A DNA stretch of 33,190 bases from Bacillota bacterium (GCA_023413185.1 JAEZQD010000100.1:1-33190); one strand, 5' to 3'. Counted from the first letter of the stretch, positions 23,829-32,559 are shown. The notes: generated by a model from the sequence alone, not told the origin. Made by a program: numbers and translations.

Positions 23829-24746
23829 ATGGATTTTATAAGCTGTATTCAGAGTCAGCGCGCCGTTTTGATGGAAGGCGCATTAGGGGAACGGCTAAAG
23901 CGAGAGTATTCGTTAAGCCCCGACGATGCCGTTGCGTGGGCAAAGCTTGTATATCACGAAAACGGACGCGCTGCTTTAAAAGAGCTTTGGCAACAATACA
24001 TTATTATTGCAACAAGGTACGAGCTGCCGTTTTTGGCAACCACGCCAACCCGCCGTGCAAACAGGGAGCGCGTGGCATGGTCGGGCGGCGATTCGAGCAT
24101 CATCTTAGACAATGTTGCGTTCCTTCGCGAAATACAGCGGGCAAGCAGCATAGAGATGTATGTTGGCGGACTGATGGGCTGTAAGGGTGATGCGTATACG
24201 GGCGACAATGCGTTGCCGCAAAAGGAAGCCCAAGCATTCCACACATGGCAGTGCGACCTGTTTTGCAAAGCGGGTGTGGATTTTCTGTTTGCCGGTATTA
24301 TGCCAACCCTGCCGGAGGCAAAGGGCATGGCACAGGCTATGTCGCAAACCGGTCTGCCCTATCTCATCAGCTTCACGATTCAAAAGGACGGAAAGCTGGT
24401 GGATGGCACCACAATCGCTCAGGCTATTGCCGATATTGATGCCTTGGCTTGTGCAAAGCCCGTCTGTTATATGACAAACTGCGTCCATCCAAGTATTGTT
24501 TACGAGGCGTTATCGCAGCCCTTTAATCAAAACTACACCGTGAGAAACCGCTTCTTAGGTATTCAAGCAAACACCTCGCCTCTGTCTTACGCTGAACTGG
24601 ATAACTCGTCGGATTTAAAGTGCTCCGAACCACTGCCCTTTGCACAGGAGCTGCTTTTGCTTCGTGACATCAGTAATATTAAGATATTCGGAGGCTGTTG
24701 CGGTACCGACAGCAGGCATATCGAGCAGATAGCTCGCAGATTATAG
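23829..24746 (+). CDS. Homocysteine S-methyltransferase family protein
   Basis: A 305-residue cytoplasmic methyltransferase with a TIM-barrel fold, MmuM-like. The N-terminal MEGALGERLKREY block is characteristic. The zinc-binding cysteines are present: Cys218 in TNCVHP and Cys290-Cys291 in GGCCGT. It would transfer a methyl group from S-methylmethionine or a similar donor to homocysteine, making methionine. I use the ATG at 23829, with a weak AGGTGG just upstream; a TTG start at 23814 is possible. It stands alone between two unrelated genes, preceded by a terminator. Confidence 0.92.
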   Translation: MDFISCIQSQRAVLMEGALGERLKREYSLSPDDAVAWAKLVYHENGRAALKELWQQYIIIATRYELPFLATTPTRRANRERVAWSGGDSSIILDNVAFLREIQRASSIEMYVGGLMGCKGDAYTGDNALPQKEAQAFHTWQCDLFCKAGVDFLFAGIMPTLPEAKGMAQAMSQTGLPYLISFTIQKDGKLVDGTTIAQAIADIDALACAKPVCYMTNCVHPSIVYEALSQPFNQNYTVRNRFLGIQANTSPLSYAELDNSSDLKCSEPLPFAQELLLLRDISNIKIFGGCCGTDSRHIEQIARRL

Positions 24747-24801
24747 GCACCCTGTTTTATTTGGCACCCACTCTATTCTATCGTCAAAGGAAGTGTTATC
24801 A

Positions 24802-25152
24802 ATGGAAAAGCCGCGTATTTTTTCAATGCCGTTTTCAACAATCTATCCCCTCTACCTGCAAAAGGCCGAGAGAAAGGGCAGAACAAAAAGCGAGGTGGAT
24901 GAGATTATTTTTTGGCTTACCGGCTACGATGAAAACACCCTGCAGCAGCAGCTCAGCCGCAACGTGGACACCCAGACCTTCTTTGCGCAGGCGCCCCATT
25001 TTAACCCGAACGCTTCACTGATTAAAGGCGTTATCTGCGGATATCGGGTAGAGGAGATAGCGGATGAAACGATGCGAAAGATACGGTATCTGGATAAGCT
25101 GATTGATGAGCTCGCCAAAGGCAAAGCAATGGTGAGAATACTAAGAACATAG
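24802..25152 (+). CDS. DUF2200 family protein
   Basis: A 116-residue protein matching the DUF2200 pattern: RIFSMPFSTIYPLYLQKAERKG at the N-terminus, TKSEVDEIIFWLTGY, then FNPNASLIKGVICGYRVEEI and the nearly invariant IRYLDKLIDELAKGKAM ending. The start follows AAAGGAAG with eight-base spacing; an upstream GTG at 24793 is less likely. The molecular function of the family is not established. It lies in a run of short unlinked genes. Confidence 0.9.
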   Translation: MEKPRIFSMPFSTIYPLYLQKAERKGRTKSEVDEIIFWLTGYDENTLQQQLSRNVDTQTFFAQAPHFNPNASLIKGVICGYRVEEIADETMRKIRYLDKLIDELAKGKAMVRILRT

Positions 25153-25177
25153 ATATAGATATGGAAGGTAACAACGG

Positions 25178-25654
25178 ATGAAAAGCAAAACGGTCATCAA
25201 GACCTCCGTATTCCCCGCGACGAAACAAGAGGTGTTCGAAAAGCTCAAAGCCATTCAAACTTTGCAGTATATCGCGTACCCCTATGCGACCTTTACCCCC
25301 GTAAACGCAAGCGAGGAGTTTGTTTGGCAGGCGGGGAAAACCTTCTCGTTTCGTTTTAAGCTGTTTGGTATCATCCCGTTTGGGGTACATTCAATCAACG
25401 TGATTGAATTTGACCAAACAACAGCCCGCATTTACACAAAGGAAGAAAACCCCCATGTGCCGGTATGGAATCACCTAATCCTACTAAAGCCGTTGGATGA
25501 CAGCCGCTTGCTGTACACGGATGAGGTGGAGATCCTTGCCGGCTGGAAGACGCCGTTTGTGGCACTTTGGGCAAAAAGCTTTTATGCGCACAGGCAGAGG
25601 AAGTGGCTACGGCTTTTACGTAATCAAGGCGCATCACTGCATACTACGCCATAG
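25178..25654 (+). CDS. SRPBCC-superfamily protein
   Basis: A 158-residue protein with the look of a helix-grip START/SRPBCC fold: an N-terminal strand with TSVFPATKQEVFEKLKAIQTLQ, then alternating beta-strands, ending in a long amphipathic helix with WAKSFYAHRQRKWLRLL. Such proteins bind hydrophobic ligands or act as cyclases. No catalytic motif identifies a function here. AAGG lies about eight bases before the ATG, 25 bases after the DUF2200 stop, so the two may be cotranscribed. Confidence 0.75.
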   Translation: MKSKTVIKTSVFPATKQEVFEKLKAIQTLQYIAYPYATFTPVNASEEFVWQAGKTFSFRFKLFGIIPFGVHSINVIEFDQTTARIYTKEENPHVPVWNHLILLKPLDDSRLLYTDEVEILAGWKTPFVALWAKSFYAHRQRKWLRLLRNQGASLHTTP

Positions 25655-25671
25655 CAAAAGGACGAGTGTAA

Positions 25672-25749
25672 ATGAAAAGAGCAGCGATGCCATGGGCAAG
25701 GCTATACTGGGTTGGTACGATCGTGCAGATGCTTGTTGTTTGCTCATAG
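25672..25749 (+). CDS. Possible 25-residue peptide or gene remnant
   Basis: A short reading frame with AAAAGGAC about eight bases before its ATG. The peptide is basic at the N-terminus (MKRAAMPWARLYW) and then hydrophobic (VGTIVQMLVVCS), like the first transmembrane helix of a membrane protein. In-frame reading continues after the TAG for about 25 more codons without similarity that I recognise. It may be a degraded gene or a small membrane peptide. Confidence 0.25.
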   Translation: MKRAAMPWARLYWVGTIVQMLVVCS

Positions 25750-25822
25750 ATACAGGCGACATATGCTTATAAAAGTCGTCAGTTATTTGTTATACGCACA
25801 AAACAAACTTGGGGGGTTATAC

Positions 25823-26179
25823 ATGGATATTAACAGTTACGAGCTTGCCATGTGGGAAGCGGCAAAAAACAAGGATGTTGATGGGTTTCAAAAGCTGGTT
25901 TGTGACGATGCCGTAATGGTTTGCGGGGGGTATCGGTGCACCGGAAAAGAATATGCGCAGTACATTGCGAGCTTTGGGATATCCGACTACTCGATACTGG
26001 TGTATGAAACCATATACGCTTCGGAAGAACTGGTTCAAAACCATTACGTTGTTGAGACTAAGGTTAACAAACCGGACGATGCCGATATGGCCGGAACCTT
26101 TCATGTGACGTCCTCTTGGAAGAGGTTTGACGGCGATTGGCGGCTAATATTCAATATGGACAGCCGCATCATCAAGTAA
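25823..26179 (+). CDS. NTF2-like (SnoaL/DUF4440-type) protein
   Basis: A 118-residue protein with an NTF2-like cone fold pattern: YELAMWEAAKNKDVDGFQKLVCDDAVMV, a central strand region and the ending SSWKRFDGDWRLIFNMDSRII. These domains serve as small-molecule isomerases, hydrolases or binding modules; no function can be assigned. The ATG at 25823 has GGGGGGT upstream. An in-frame extension to 25712 is less likely, as it would start inside the preceding short frame. Confidence 0.8.
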   Translation: MDINSYELAMWEAAKNKDVDGFQKLVCDDAVMVCGGYRCTGKEYAQYIASFGISDYSILVYETIYASEELVQNHYVVETKVNKPDDADMAGTFHVTSSWKRFDGDWRLIFNMDSRIIK

Positions 26180-26305
26180 AATGAGCGGTAGATTATTGCG
26201 TTAGCAGCAATCCACGCAAGGTGTTTGTTATAAAGCCAAGGGCATGATCGACCCGATGCTGCGTAAGCGTTTCACTACGACAACAGGGTTAGGAGAGCGT
26301 TCAAG

Positions 26306-26764
26306 ATGACTATCATAAAGGCGACCGATGCCGAGCTGGATATGGTTGTGCGCATCCGGGTTGAACTGTTAAAAGCGGTAAACCACTTATCCGAAGACAC
26401 GGTGTTTGGCAAGGATTTTATTGATGCTACCACGGACTACTTCAAAAACTCTCACCAAACCACCGTACTGACGGTTGATCATGGGGAAGCGATTGGGTGT
26501 GCGACTATCTGCTACATCCATGTTATGCCGACCTTTGACCACCCAAGCGGGAAAAGGGCGCATATCATGAATGTATATACACGTGGTTGCTATCGCAGAC
26601 AGGGACTTGCTTTTGAAATGATGAAGATTCTCATCGAAGAAGCAACGCAAAAAGGAGTTACCGAGTTAAGCCTTGATACGACCGAGGCAGGCAGACCGTT
26701 ATATGAAAAATGCGGGTTTGTCGCATCACAAGAAGGCATGGTTCTTTGTATCAAGTCAAGATAG
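26306..26764 (+). CDS. GNAT family N-acetyltransferase
   Basis: A 152-residue GNAT protein. The acetyl-CoA pyrophosphate-binding motif RRQGLA is near residues 96-101, after the beta4 strand IMNVYTRGCY. The closing RPLYEKCGF block is typical. GGAGAG precedes the start. The acceptor substrate is unknown. It stands between unrelated genes with a gap of 126 bases upstream that shows nothing distinctive. Confidence 0.92.
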   Translation: MTIIKATDAELDMVVRIRVELLKAVNHLSEDTVFGKDFIDATTDYFKNSHQTTVLTVDHGEAIGCATICYIHVMPTFDHPSGKRAHIMNVYTRGCYRRQGLAFEMMKILIEEATQKGVTELSLDTTEAGRPLYEKCGFVASQEGMVLCIKSR

Positions 26765-26882
26765 TGCTGTACGTATTGGGCGCAAGCTGTGTCATAACGC
26801 ATCGGGCTTCTGCTGCTTATGATGCGGTACTGTTCATAGCGCACCGATACACAGGCAATTGACGCATAGGAGGATAAAAACA

Positions 26883-27437
26883 ATGAGTACACCGTTAAAC
26901 AACGCACTGGACATCATTGAGCAGCGGTCCAGCTACCGAGGACGCTACAAGGACCTCAGCGTGCCGCGCGATGATTTAATCACAATCCTAAAGGCGGGGC
27001 TTGCCGCGCCGTCGGGCTGCAACAAGCAAACCACCTCGCTCATAGCCGTGGACGACCCCGATTTGGTGAAAAGGATTAAGGGGCTGCTTGATCCCCCCAT
27101 CTGTCAAACCGCCCCCGCGTTTATCTGCGTTTTAACGCAAAGGATTATTGCGTACCGCGACAGAAGCTATTACGTTCATGATTATTCCGCGGCGATACAG
27201 AACATGCTTTTGGCAATCAAGGCGCTGGGCTACGAAAGCTGCTGGTACGAAGGGCATATCACCGACGAGGATGATATCGCGGGACAGATAGCCGCGCTGC
27301 TGAATGTCCCCGAAGCGTACCGGCTGGTCTGCCTGCTGCCGGTGGGCACAGCGGCGCAGGAGGTGAACCCCCGCACCGATAAAAAAGGCTTTGCCGAGCG
27401 GGCGTGGTTTAACGGGTTTCAAGGCACGCAGGGCTGA
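26883..27437 (+). CDS. Nitroreductase family protein
   Basis: A 184-residue FMN-dependent nitroreductase-fold protein. The N-terminal IIEQRSSYRGRYKDL with the SxR-type FMN phosphate contact, GLAAPSGCNKQTTS, and the AIQNMLLAIKALGYESCW helix are characteristic. The PVGTAAQEVNPRTDKK ending matches the C-terminal FMN-contacting region. AGGAGGA lies just before the ATG at 26883. It probably reduces nitro, quinone or flavin substrates with NAD(P)H. The stop codon is followed about 50 bases later by a gene remnant. Confidence 0.9.
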   Translation: MSTPLNNALDIIEQRSSYRGRYKDLSVPRDDLITILKAGLAAPSGCNKQTTSLIAVDDPDLVKRIKGLLDPPICQTAPAFICVLTQRIIAYRDRSYYVHDYSAAIQNMLLAIKALGYESCWYEGHITDEDDIAGQIAALLNVPEAYRLVCLLPVGTAAQEVNPRTDKKGFAERAWFNGFQGTQG

Positions 27438-27489
27438 ATTTCGCCCTCTTTTCACATACCTTTTGCTTGAAACATTACCCTTTTTATGG

Positions 27490-27879
27490 TATTACTCTCC
27501 TGCCGCAATCACCATGCAGCGGGGTCAGACGCGCACCGTAACCCTCGACGACGCAGACGCTTCGTTTGAGCTTGATAACCTGCTTACCTCCCCTGCGTTA
27601 AATGCCGAAGCGGCGGAACCGCGCAGCGCCACCATCCACCCCTTGCAAGCGGGCAGCTACACCCTGTCCTTCCGTGGGATGGTTGGTCAAGAGGAAGCGT
27701 TAATCACCCTGAACATCCCGGTGACGGTGACAAACCCCCCGCCGAGCAACCCGGGCTCACCTTCCACCCCTGTGGAGCAGGAGGACGACCCGCTGTCTTC
27801 CCAGTCCGTTCCGTCGATTCCCGAGACGGGCGCGGGAAACCTATTGTTTCTTCTTCTCCAATACCTATTTGATATTTAG
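27490..27879 (+). pseudogene. Truncated 3' copy of the secreted beta-helix-like protein
   Basis: The translation resembles the last about 125 residues of the protein at 28108-29367: RGQTRTVT, a central beta-domain, GSYTLSFRGMVGQEEALITLNIPV and the ending PSIPETGAGNLLFLLLQ. At DNA level a 17-base run (27526-27542) is identical to 29029-29045. The open frame extends upstream into the nitroreductase gene but has no ribosome binding site or signal peptide, so the 5' part of the gene is missing. It is probably the remnant of a tandem duplication. The hairpin downstream is conserved too. A short expressed peptide cannot be ruled out. Confidence 0.75.
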
Positions 27880-27896
27880 CACATCGTGTTACCCTG

Positions 27897-27933
27897 CGGC
27901 GGGGCTTGCGTATCACCTACGCAAGCCCCGCCG
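27897..27933 (+). terminator. Hairpin after the truncated copy
   Basis: A perfect 16-base stem, CGGCGGGGCTTGCGTA (27897-27912) with its complement at 27918-27933, and a five-base loop. The tail TTATTG is poor in T. It resembles the hairpin after the intact paralog (29385-29423), sharing CGGCGGGGC and GCCCCGCCG arms. Confidence 0.75.
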
Positions 27934-28107
27934 TTATTGCGCAGATTTTCGTCTGAAGTGCTATCCGAGCTTGTATAAAACCTCAGTGACGCAGTGGCAC
28001 CGTCTTGTTAAACAACAGCGTTGCCGAAAATAATTGATATAAACTATAAAACATGGTAGTATTTTCTTGCATGACACATTTGCAAACAAAAAAAGGGGAG
28101 AACAACG

Positions 28108-29367
28108 ATGTTATGGAAAATAACGGATGCCAAAAGGCTTATTTCGTTATGTGTTTCACTGGCTCTGCTTCTTTCGTTAACGCTTGTCTGCCCGCCCTCG
28201 GTGTTTGCTGCGGATACATCAGTATCAAGCGAGGATGCCTTTCGGGCTGCCTATTTTGCGGCGACGGTAGGCGACACAATTGTGCTTACAACAAACCTAA
28301 CCCTGAAAAGAGACCTGCGGATCAACAAGAATGTGACGATTGATTGCGGTTTGTTTGTTCTTCGAATTGAGTCTGCGGTTGAGTGCTCGGCAGGCACTAT
28401 AACGGGCAACGGCAGCTCGTCTATCCTTTCGGTTCTAAGCGGCGGCACATTGTCGCTTACAGACAATGCCACGGTCACCACCGCCACAAGCGCGGCGGCA
28501 ATCCATGTTGAGGCGGGCGGCATCGCCTTATTGTATTCGAAGGTATCAAGCGGCGGTCACGCTGCGGTATCGGACGGCTCGCTGACGGTGGGGCAGGGTG
28601 CGGATATCAGCAGCGGCAACGTTGCAATCGCTGTGGGCAGTACCGGCTCGGCTACTATCAGTGGCGGCAGCATTACGGCGGGGCGGTGTGTGGTGCAAAA
28701 CCGCGGCGGTACCGTCACACTAAGCGGCGGTACACTTACCGCTACGCAGGACAACCCAGTTGGTGTGGACTTGACTGACGGGGCTAGCTTTGCAATGAGC
28801 GGCGGGCTGATTCAGTCAAACGGTGCAGTGGGCTCTCGGGGTGTGGTGGTAAGCCAGTTGAGCACGGCGGCGTTTTCTGGCGGAGTAATTCAAACCGATT
28901 CCGGTGTTGTTGTTGTGAGCGGCAAGGTTACAACCTGGGTGCCTGTAGAGCAGTTTGGCGGCCTTTACAAGTCCCCTTCTTCTCCGCTGATTACCGCTTC
29001 CCCCGAGGCTTTTGCCATGCGTGGGGGGCAGACGCGCACCGTAACGGTAAGCACCACCCATCATCCGTTTGAGCTCTATTCCTCTCGTACGTCCGCCGGA
29101 TTAAACGCAACCGCCGCGGGCGTGGGCGGTGCCACCATTATGCCGCGCGAAGTGGGTGAATACACCCTCTCCTTCCGTGCGACGATTGGAGATGGGGATG
29201 CTTTTGTTACGCTGAATGTTCCGGTATCGGTAACCAGCTCAAGCTCGGTCAATGATGCGACCTCCTCCGAGACCGAACAGTATGTGTCTAAGCCGGTGCC
29301 TCCCATTCCCGAAACGGGCGCGCGAACGCTGTTTTTACTGTTGCTTTTCTCCCTTTACGGCGTTTAA
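28108..29367 (+). CDS. Secreted beta-helix-like surface protein with IPETG end
   Basis: A 419-residue protein with a signal peptide (residues 1-34 or 35, cleavage after VFA or VFAA). Residues about 36-300 are rich in short Gly/Ser/Thr/Val repeats such as SGGSITAG, LSGGTLTA and MSGGLIQSN. This pattern fits a right-handed beta-helix of the pectate-lyase-like class. Residues about 310-385 form an all-beta C-terminal module. The end has a Pro-rich linker and IPETG (400-404) followed by a hydrophobic stretch, like a sortase signal but lacking the usual basic tail. AAGGGGAG precedes the start. No catalytic residues are recognisable, so adhesion or polysaccharide binding is as likely as enzyme activity. 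Confidence 0.82.
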   Translation: MLWKITDAKRLISLCVSLALLLSLTLVCPPSVFAADTSVSSEDAFRAAYFAATVGDTIVLTTNLTLKRDLRINKNVTIDCGLFVLRIESAVECSAGTITGNGSSSILSVLSGGTLSLTDNATVTTATSAAAIHVEAGGIALLYSKVSSGGHAAVSDGSLTVGQGADISSGNVAIAVGSTGSATISGGSITAGRCVVQNRGGTVTLSGGTLTATQDNPVGVDLTDGASFAMSGGLIQSNGAVGSRGVVVSQLSTAAFSGGVIQTDSGVVVVSGKVTTWVPVEQFGGLYKSPSSPLITASPEAFAMRGGQTRTVTVSTTHHPFELYSSRTSAGLNATAAGVGGATIMPREVGEYTLSFRATIGDGDAFVTLNVPVSVTSSSSVNDATSSETEQYVSKPVPPIPETGARTLFLLLLFSLYGV

Positions 29368-29384
29368 TCCTTTGATGCTGAATG

Positions 29385-29423
29385 CGGCGGGGCAGTGCGG
29401 GTACAAGCCGCATTGCCCCGCCG
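29385..29423 (+). terminator. Hairpin after the surface protein gene
   Basis: CGGCGGGGCAGTGCGG (29385-29400) pairs with CCGCATTGCCCCGCCG (29408-29423), all Watson-Crick except one wobble, with a seven-base loop and a short TTTA tail. It begins 17 bases after the stop codon and matches the hairpin after the truncated copy. Confidence 0.78.
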
Positions 29424-29574
29424 TTTACGGCTTGCGTGTAACACAAAGCTGCCACAAAACCGATGTAACGTGACAAGAATGTGCCATATTCGGTCAAGAT
29501 TTTGGCTTGTGCGGGCAAGCAGATTGCGGTATATTTAGGAAACACACACGATACATTTGAGGAGGCATAACACC

Positions 29575-30078
29575 ATGAACATCACCCTTCGCCCGTGGCG
29601 GCTTTCCGACGCCAAGGATCTGGCGGCGGCGCTCAGTAACACAAAGATTCTTGACAATCTGCGGGACGGTCTGCCCTACCCGTATACCGAAGCAGACGCG
29701 CAAGGGTATATCACCGCCATGCTCTCGGCACCCAAGGACGAGGTGTTTGCCTGGGCGATTGCAGTAGACGACAAAGCGGTGGGTAGCATTGGCGTTTTTC
29801 GCAAGGACAACATCCATCGCCGCACCGCTGAGATTGGCTACTATATCGCCGAGGAGCACTGGGGTAAAGGCATAGGCACCTTCGCCGTTAAAACAGCTTG
29901 CGACTTTGTGTTTGCAAACACCGATATTATTCGCATCTTTGGCGAGCCGTTTGCGTACAATATGGCGTCCTGCCGCGTCCTTGAAAAGGCGGGCTTTGTG
30001 TACGAGGGCACGCTAAAAAGCAATGCCGAAAAAAACGGCAGGGTGCTGGATATGGAGCTGTACGCAAAGGTTATCTAG
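29575..30078 (+). CDS. GNAT acetyltransferase, RimJ/RimL type
   Basis: A 167-residue GNAT protein of the RimJ/RimL branch: ITLRPWRLSDAKDLAAAL at the N-terminus, EIGYYIAEEHWGKGIGT with the acetyl-CoA-binding GKGIGT near 100-105, and SCRVLEKAGFVYEGTLKSN near the end. Members acetylate protein N-termini or small molecules; the target here is unknown. GAGGAGG precedes the ATG at 29575; an earlier in-frame start at 29557 lacks such a site. Confidence 0.93.
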   Translation: MNITLRPWRLSDAKDLAAALSNTKILDNLRDGLPYPYTEADAQGYITAMLSAPKDEVFAWAIAVDDKAVGSIGVFRKDNIHRRTAEIGYYIAEEHWGKGIGTFAVKTACDFVFANTDIIRIFGEPFAYNMASCRVLEKAGFVYEGTLKSNAEKNGRVLDMELYAKVI

Positions 30079-30122
30079 ACGGTTGTATCGCTTTTGCGGC
30101 GGCGTTGCTGCCTTTGCTATGT

Positions 30123-30155
30123 AAGAAGCCGATGACGTTTGTCATCGACTTCTTT
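30123..30155 (+). terminator. Hairpin after the GNAT gene
   Basis: AAGAAGCCGATGAC (30123-30136) pairs with GTCATCGACTTCTT (30141-30154) with one mismatch and a four-base loop. The tail is T-poor (TGCGTATTT), so termination may be partial. The following 60 bases must carry the promoter of the next operon; no clear pair was found. Confidence 0.6.
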
Positions 30156-30220
30156 GCGTATTTATGGTACGATGAAATGACATAAATAGTAACAAAAATA
30201 AACGGTAAGGGAGAAGACAT

Positions 30221-30928
30221 ATGATTCACGCACAGGATATTACGAAGAAATACCGCAAGATGGTTGCCAACGATAAGGTTTGCGTCGATGTTGCGCCGGG
30301 GGAGCTGGCGGTGCTGCTCGGACCAAACGGAGCGGGAAAATCCACGCTGATCAAATGCATCTGCGGTCTTCTGCGGTTTGACGGTGTCGTTACCATCGAC
30401 GGGCACGACAACCACACCCCCGAGGCAAAGCGTCTGCTGGGCTACATCCCCGAGTTCCCCGCGCTGTACCCGATGCTTACCGTTTACGAGCATCTTGAGT
30501 TTATCGCCAAGGCATACCGCCTTACCGATTGGAAGGAGTATGCCGACGAGCTGCTTGCCCGCTTTGAGCTGGACGATAAGCGCAACAAGCTTGGCAAGGA
30601 GCTGAGTAAGGGCATGCAGCAAAAGGTAAGCGTCTGCTGCGCGCTGCTGCCGCGACCCAAGGCGGTAATCTTAGACGAGCCGCTTGTGGGTCTTGACCCA
30701 CATGGCATACGGGAACTGAAGGCGGTGATGACACAGCTTAGGGATAGCGGCTGCGCCATGCTGGTAAGCACCCATATGATCGACAGCATGGAGGATAACT
30801 GGGACGCCACCTACATTATGACCAAGGGCAAGGTGGCATATGTGTGCCGCCGCAATCAGATGGCAGAGGGCGAAAGCCTCGAGAAGCTGTACTTTGCCAT
30901 TACCGAGGGTGAGGAGGGCGCGCAATGA
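30221..30928 (+). CDS. ABC transporter ATP-binding protein
   Basis: A 235-residue ATPase of the exporter (ABC-2/DrrA-like) type. Walker A GPNGAGKST is at 34-42, the Q-loop region at GYIPEFPALYPMLTVYEH, signature LSKGM near 127-131, Walker B AVILDEP near 148-154 and switch histidine in VSTHMID. An AAGGGAGA site precedes the start. The stop overlaps the start of the permease gene (ATGA), so both are made together and form one transporter. The substrate is unknown. Confidence 0.94.
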   Translation: MIHAQDITKKYRKMVANDKVCVDVAPGELAVLLGPNGAGKSTLIKCICGLLRFDGVVTIDGHDNHTPEAKRLLGYIPEFPALYPMLTVYEHLEFIAKAYRLTDWKEYADELLARFELDDKRNKLGKELSKGMQQKVSVCCALLPRPKAVILDEPLVGLDPHGIRELKAVMTQLRDSGCAMLVSTHMIDSMEDNWDATYIMTKGKVAYVCRRNQMAEGESLEKLYFAITEGEEGAQ

Positions 30929-32511
30929 ACGCACTGCTTTATATCCTTGCAACAAGCATAAAGAACCGCTTACTGGAGCTGTTGCGTAAGCCCATTAAGC
31001 TTGTGCTGTATGTGGTGTGCATCGTCGGCATGGGTGCGCTTGTTGTACTGCCGCTAATCACAGGCTCGCAGAGCACCGCATCCATGGACCTAATCTGGCT
31101 CAAGGGCGGATTCTTTCTGCTTTTAACGATGTTTGTGGTCATCTCGATTAAAACCGGGCTGTCAAACGGCAATACCATGTTTGAGATGGAGGACGTGAAC
31201 CTGTTGTTTGTGTCCCCCATAAAGCCCCAGTCCATTTTGCTGTACGGTCTGGTACAGATGGCAAAAACGGCGTTTTGGGCCGGCTTTTTTCTGCTGTTTC
31301 AAGGCAGTACGCTCCGCAACGTGTTTGGCAAGGGGTTTGAAGCGATACTCGTTTTGTTTTTATGCTTTATCCTCAACACGGTGCTGATGTCCATCGTGTC
31401 TCTGGTCATCTATAACCTAACCAACGGGCGCCCCGCGCGCAAGCGGCTGGTTTGGATTATTACTGCGGCTTGCTTTGCGCCGCTGCTTGTTTACGCGGGG
31501 GTACTGTTTTTGCAAAGCGGTAATCTTGCGCAGGCAGCCGAGAGCCTGCTGCGTTCCCCTGTCTTTTCGTGGTTCCCCGTTTCGGGCTGGGCTGCCCAGG
31601 CGGCAACCTCGCTCATAGCCGGAGAGCTTGGTGTCGGACTGCTGTTTATCGGGGTGATTGCGGTATCGGGCGGCGGGCTGGTAACCTACCTGCTGCTGGG
31701 TAAGGTGGATTACTACGAGGATGTGCTGGTAGCCACCGAAACGGCGTTTGAAAAGAAACGCGCCGTTGCCGAGGGTCAGGTAAACCTCGAACGGTTGTCC
31801 GCAACCAAAACCAAGGTTTCCAAAACAGGTGTGGGCGGGTTTGGCGCAAGTGCACTGCTGTATAAGCATCTGCGTGAAAGCACCCGCGCCAGTGCGTTGG
31901 GGCTTTTGTCGGTGCCAAGCCTGTTCTTTATCGCGGGTGCGGGTATACTGGCATTCTTTATGCGCGGCGAGGGCGGCGTAACCATGCTTGTTTTGCAGAT
32001 TATGGTGTGGATTCAGCTGTTTTTGATTGGCACGGGGCGGGGTATGAAGGAGCTGTTTACCCATTACATCTATCTGATACCCGAGACGTCCTTTCGTAAG
32101 ATTGTGTGGAGCAACATGGAGGCAGTGGCAAAGATACTGCTCGAAAGCATTCTCATCTTCGGTGTCGCCGGGGTGATAGCGGGCGATTCGCCGCTGCTTG
32201 TGGTTGGCGGCATTGTGGTATACACCCTGTTTTCGCTGATGCTGCTGGGGGTTAACTACCTTTCCATGCGCTGGCTGGGTACCGACATCAGCGAGGGAAT
32301 CCTTATTATGCTCTATATCCTTGCCGTACTTGTACTGATGGCACCCGGAGTGGTCGGCGCGATTATTGTGGGTATGGCAATCGGTGAGACCTTGGGCATG
32401 GCGGCAGGCTTTGGCGTTGTTGCCGTGTGGGAGCTTTTGGTGTCACTTGGGTGCTTTGCATTGTCAAAAGGGGTGCTGCATCACTGCGATATACAGGTGC
32501 GCAGCAAGTAA
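30925..32511 (+). CDS. Putative ABC exporter membrane protein
   Basis: A 528-residue membrane protein with about ten or more hydrophobic segments. The pattern matches the putative ABC exporter family (PF16962): an N-terminal LLELLRKPIKLVLYVV, KTGLSNGNTMFEMEDVNLLFVSPIKPQ, and a central soluble loop with EKKRAVAEGQVNLERLSATK. It overlaps the ATPase gene by four bases. Function is inferred from this pairing; the substrate is unknown. Confidence 0.85.
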   Translation: MNALLYILATSIKNRLLELLRKPIKLVLYVVCIVGMGALVVLPLITGSQSTASMDLIWLKGGFFLLLTMFVVISIKTGLSNGNTMFEMEDVNLLFVSPIKPQSILLYGLVQMAKTAFWAGFFLLFQGSTLRNVFGKGFEAILVLFLCFILNTVLMSIVSLVIYNLTNGRPARKRLVWIITAACFAPLLVYAGVLFLQSGNLAQAAESLLRSPVFSWFPVSGWAAQAATSLIAGELGVGLLFIGVIAVSGGGLVTYLLLGKVDYYEDVLVATETAFEKKRAVAEGQVNLERLSATKTKVSKTGVGGFGASALLYKHLRESTRASALGLLSVPSLFFIAGAGILAFFMRGEGGVTMLVLQIMVWIQLFLIGTGRGMKELFTHYIYLIPETSFRKIVWSNMEAVAKILLESILIFGVAGVIAGDSPLLVVGGIVVYTLFSLMLLGVNYLSMRWLGTDISEGILIMLYILAVLVLMAPGVVGAIIVGMAIGETLGMAAGFGVVAVWELLVSLGCFALSKGVLHHCDIQVRSK

Positions 32512-32559
32512 TACCCAAACGACTTTTCGGTCGGGCGTTTGAATAGGAGGATGCTTCAT

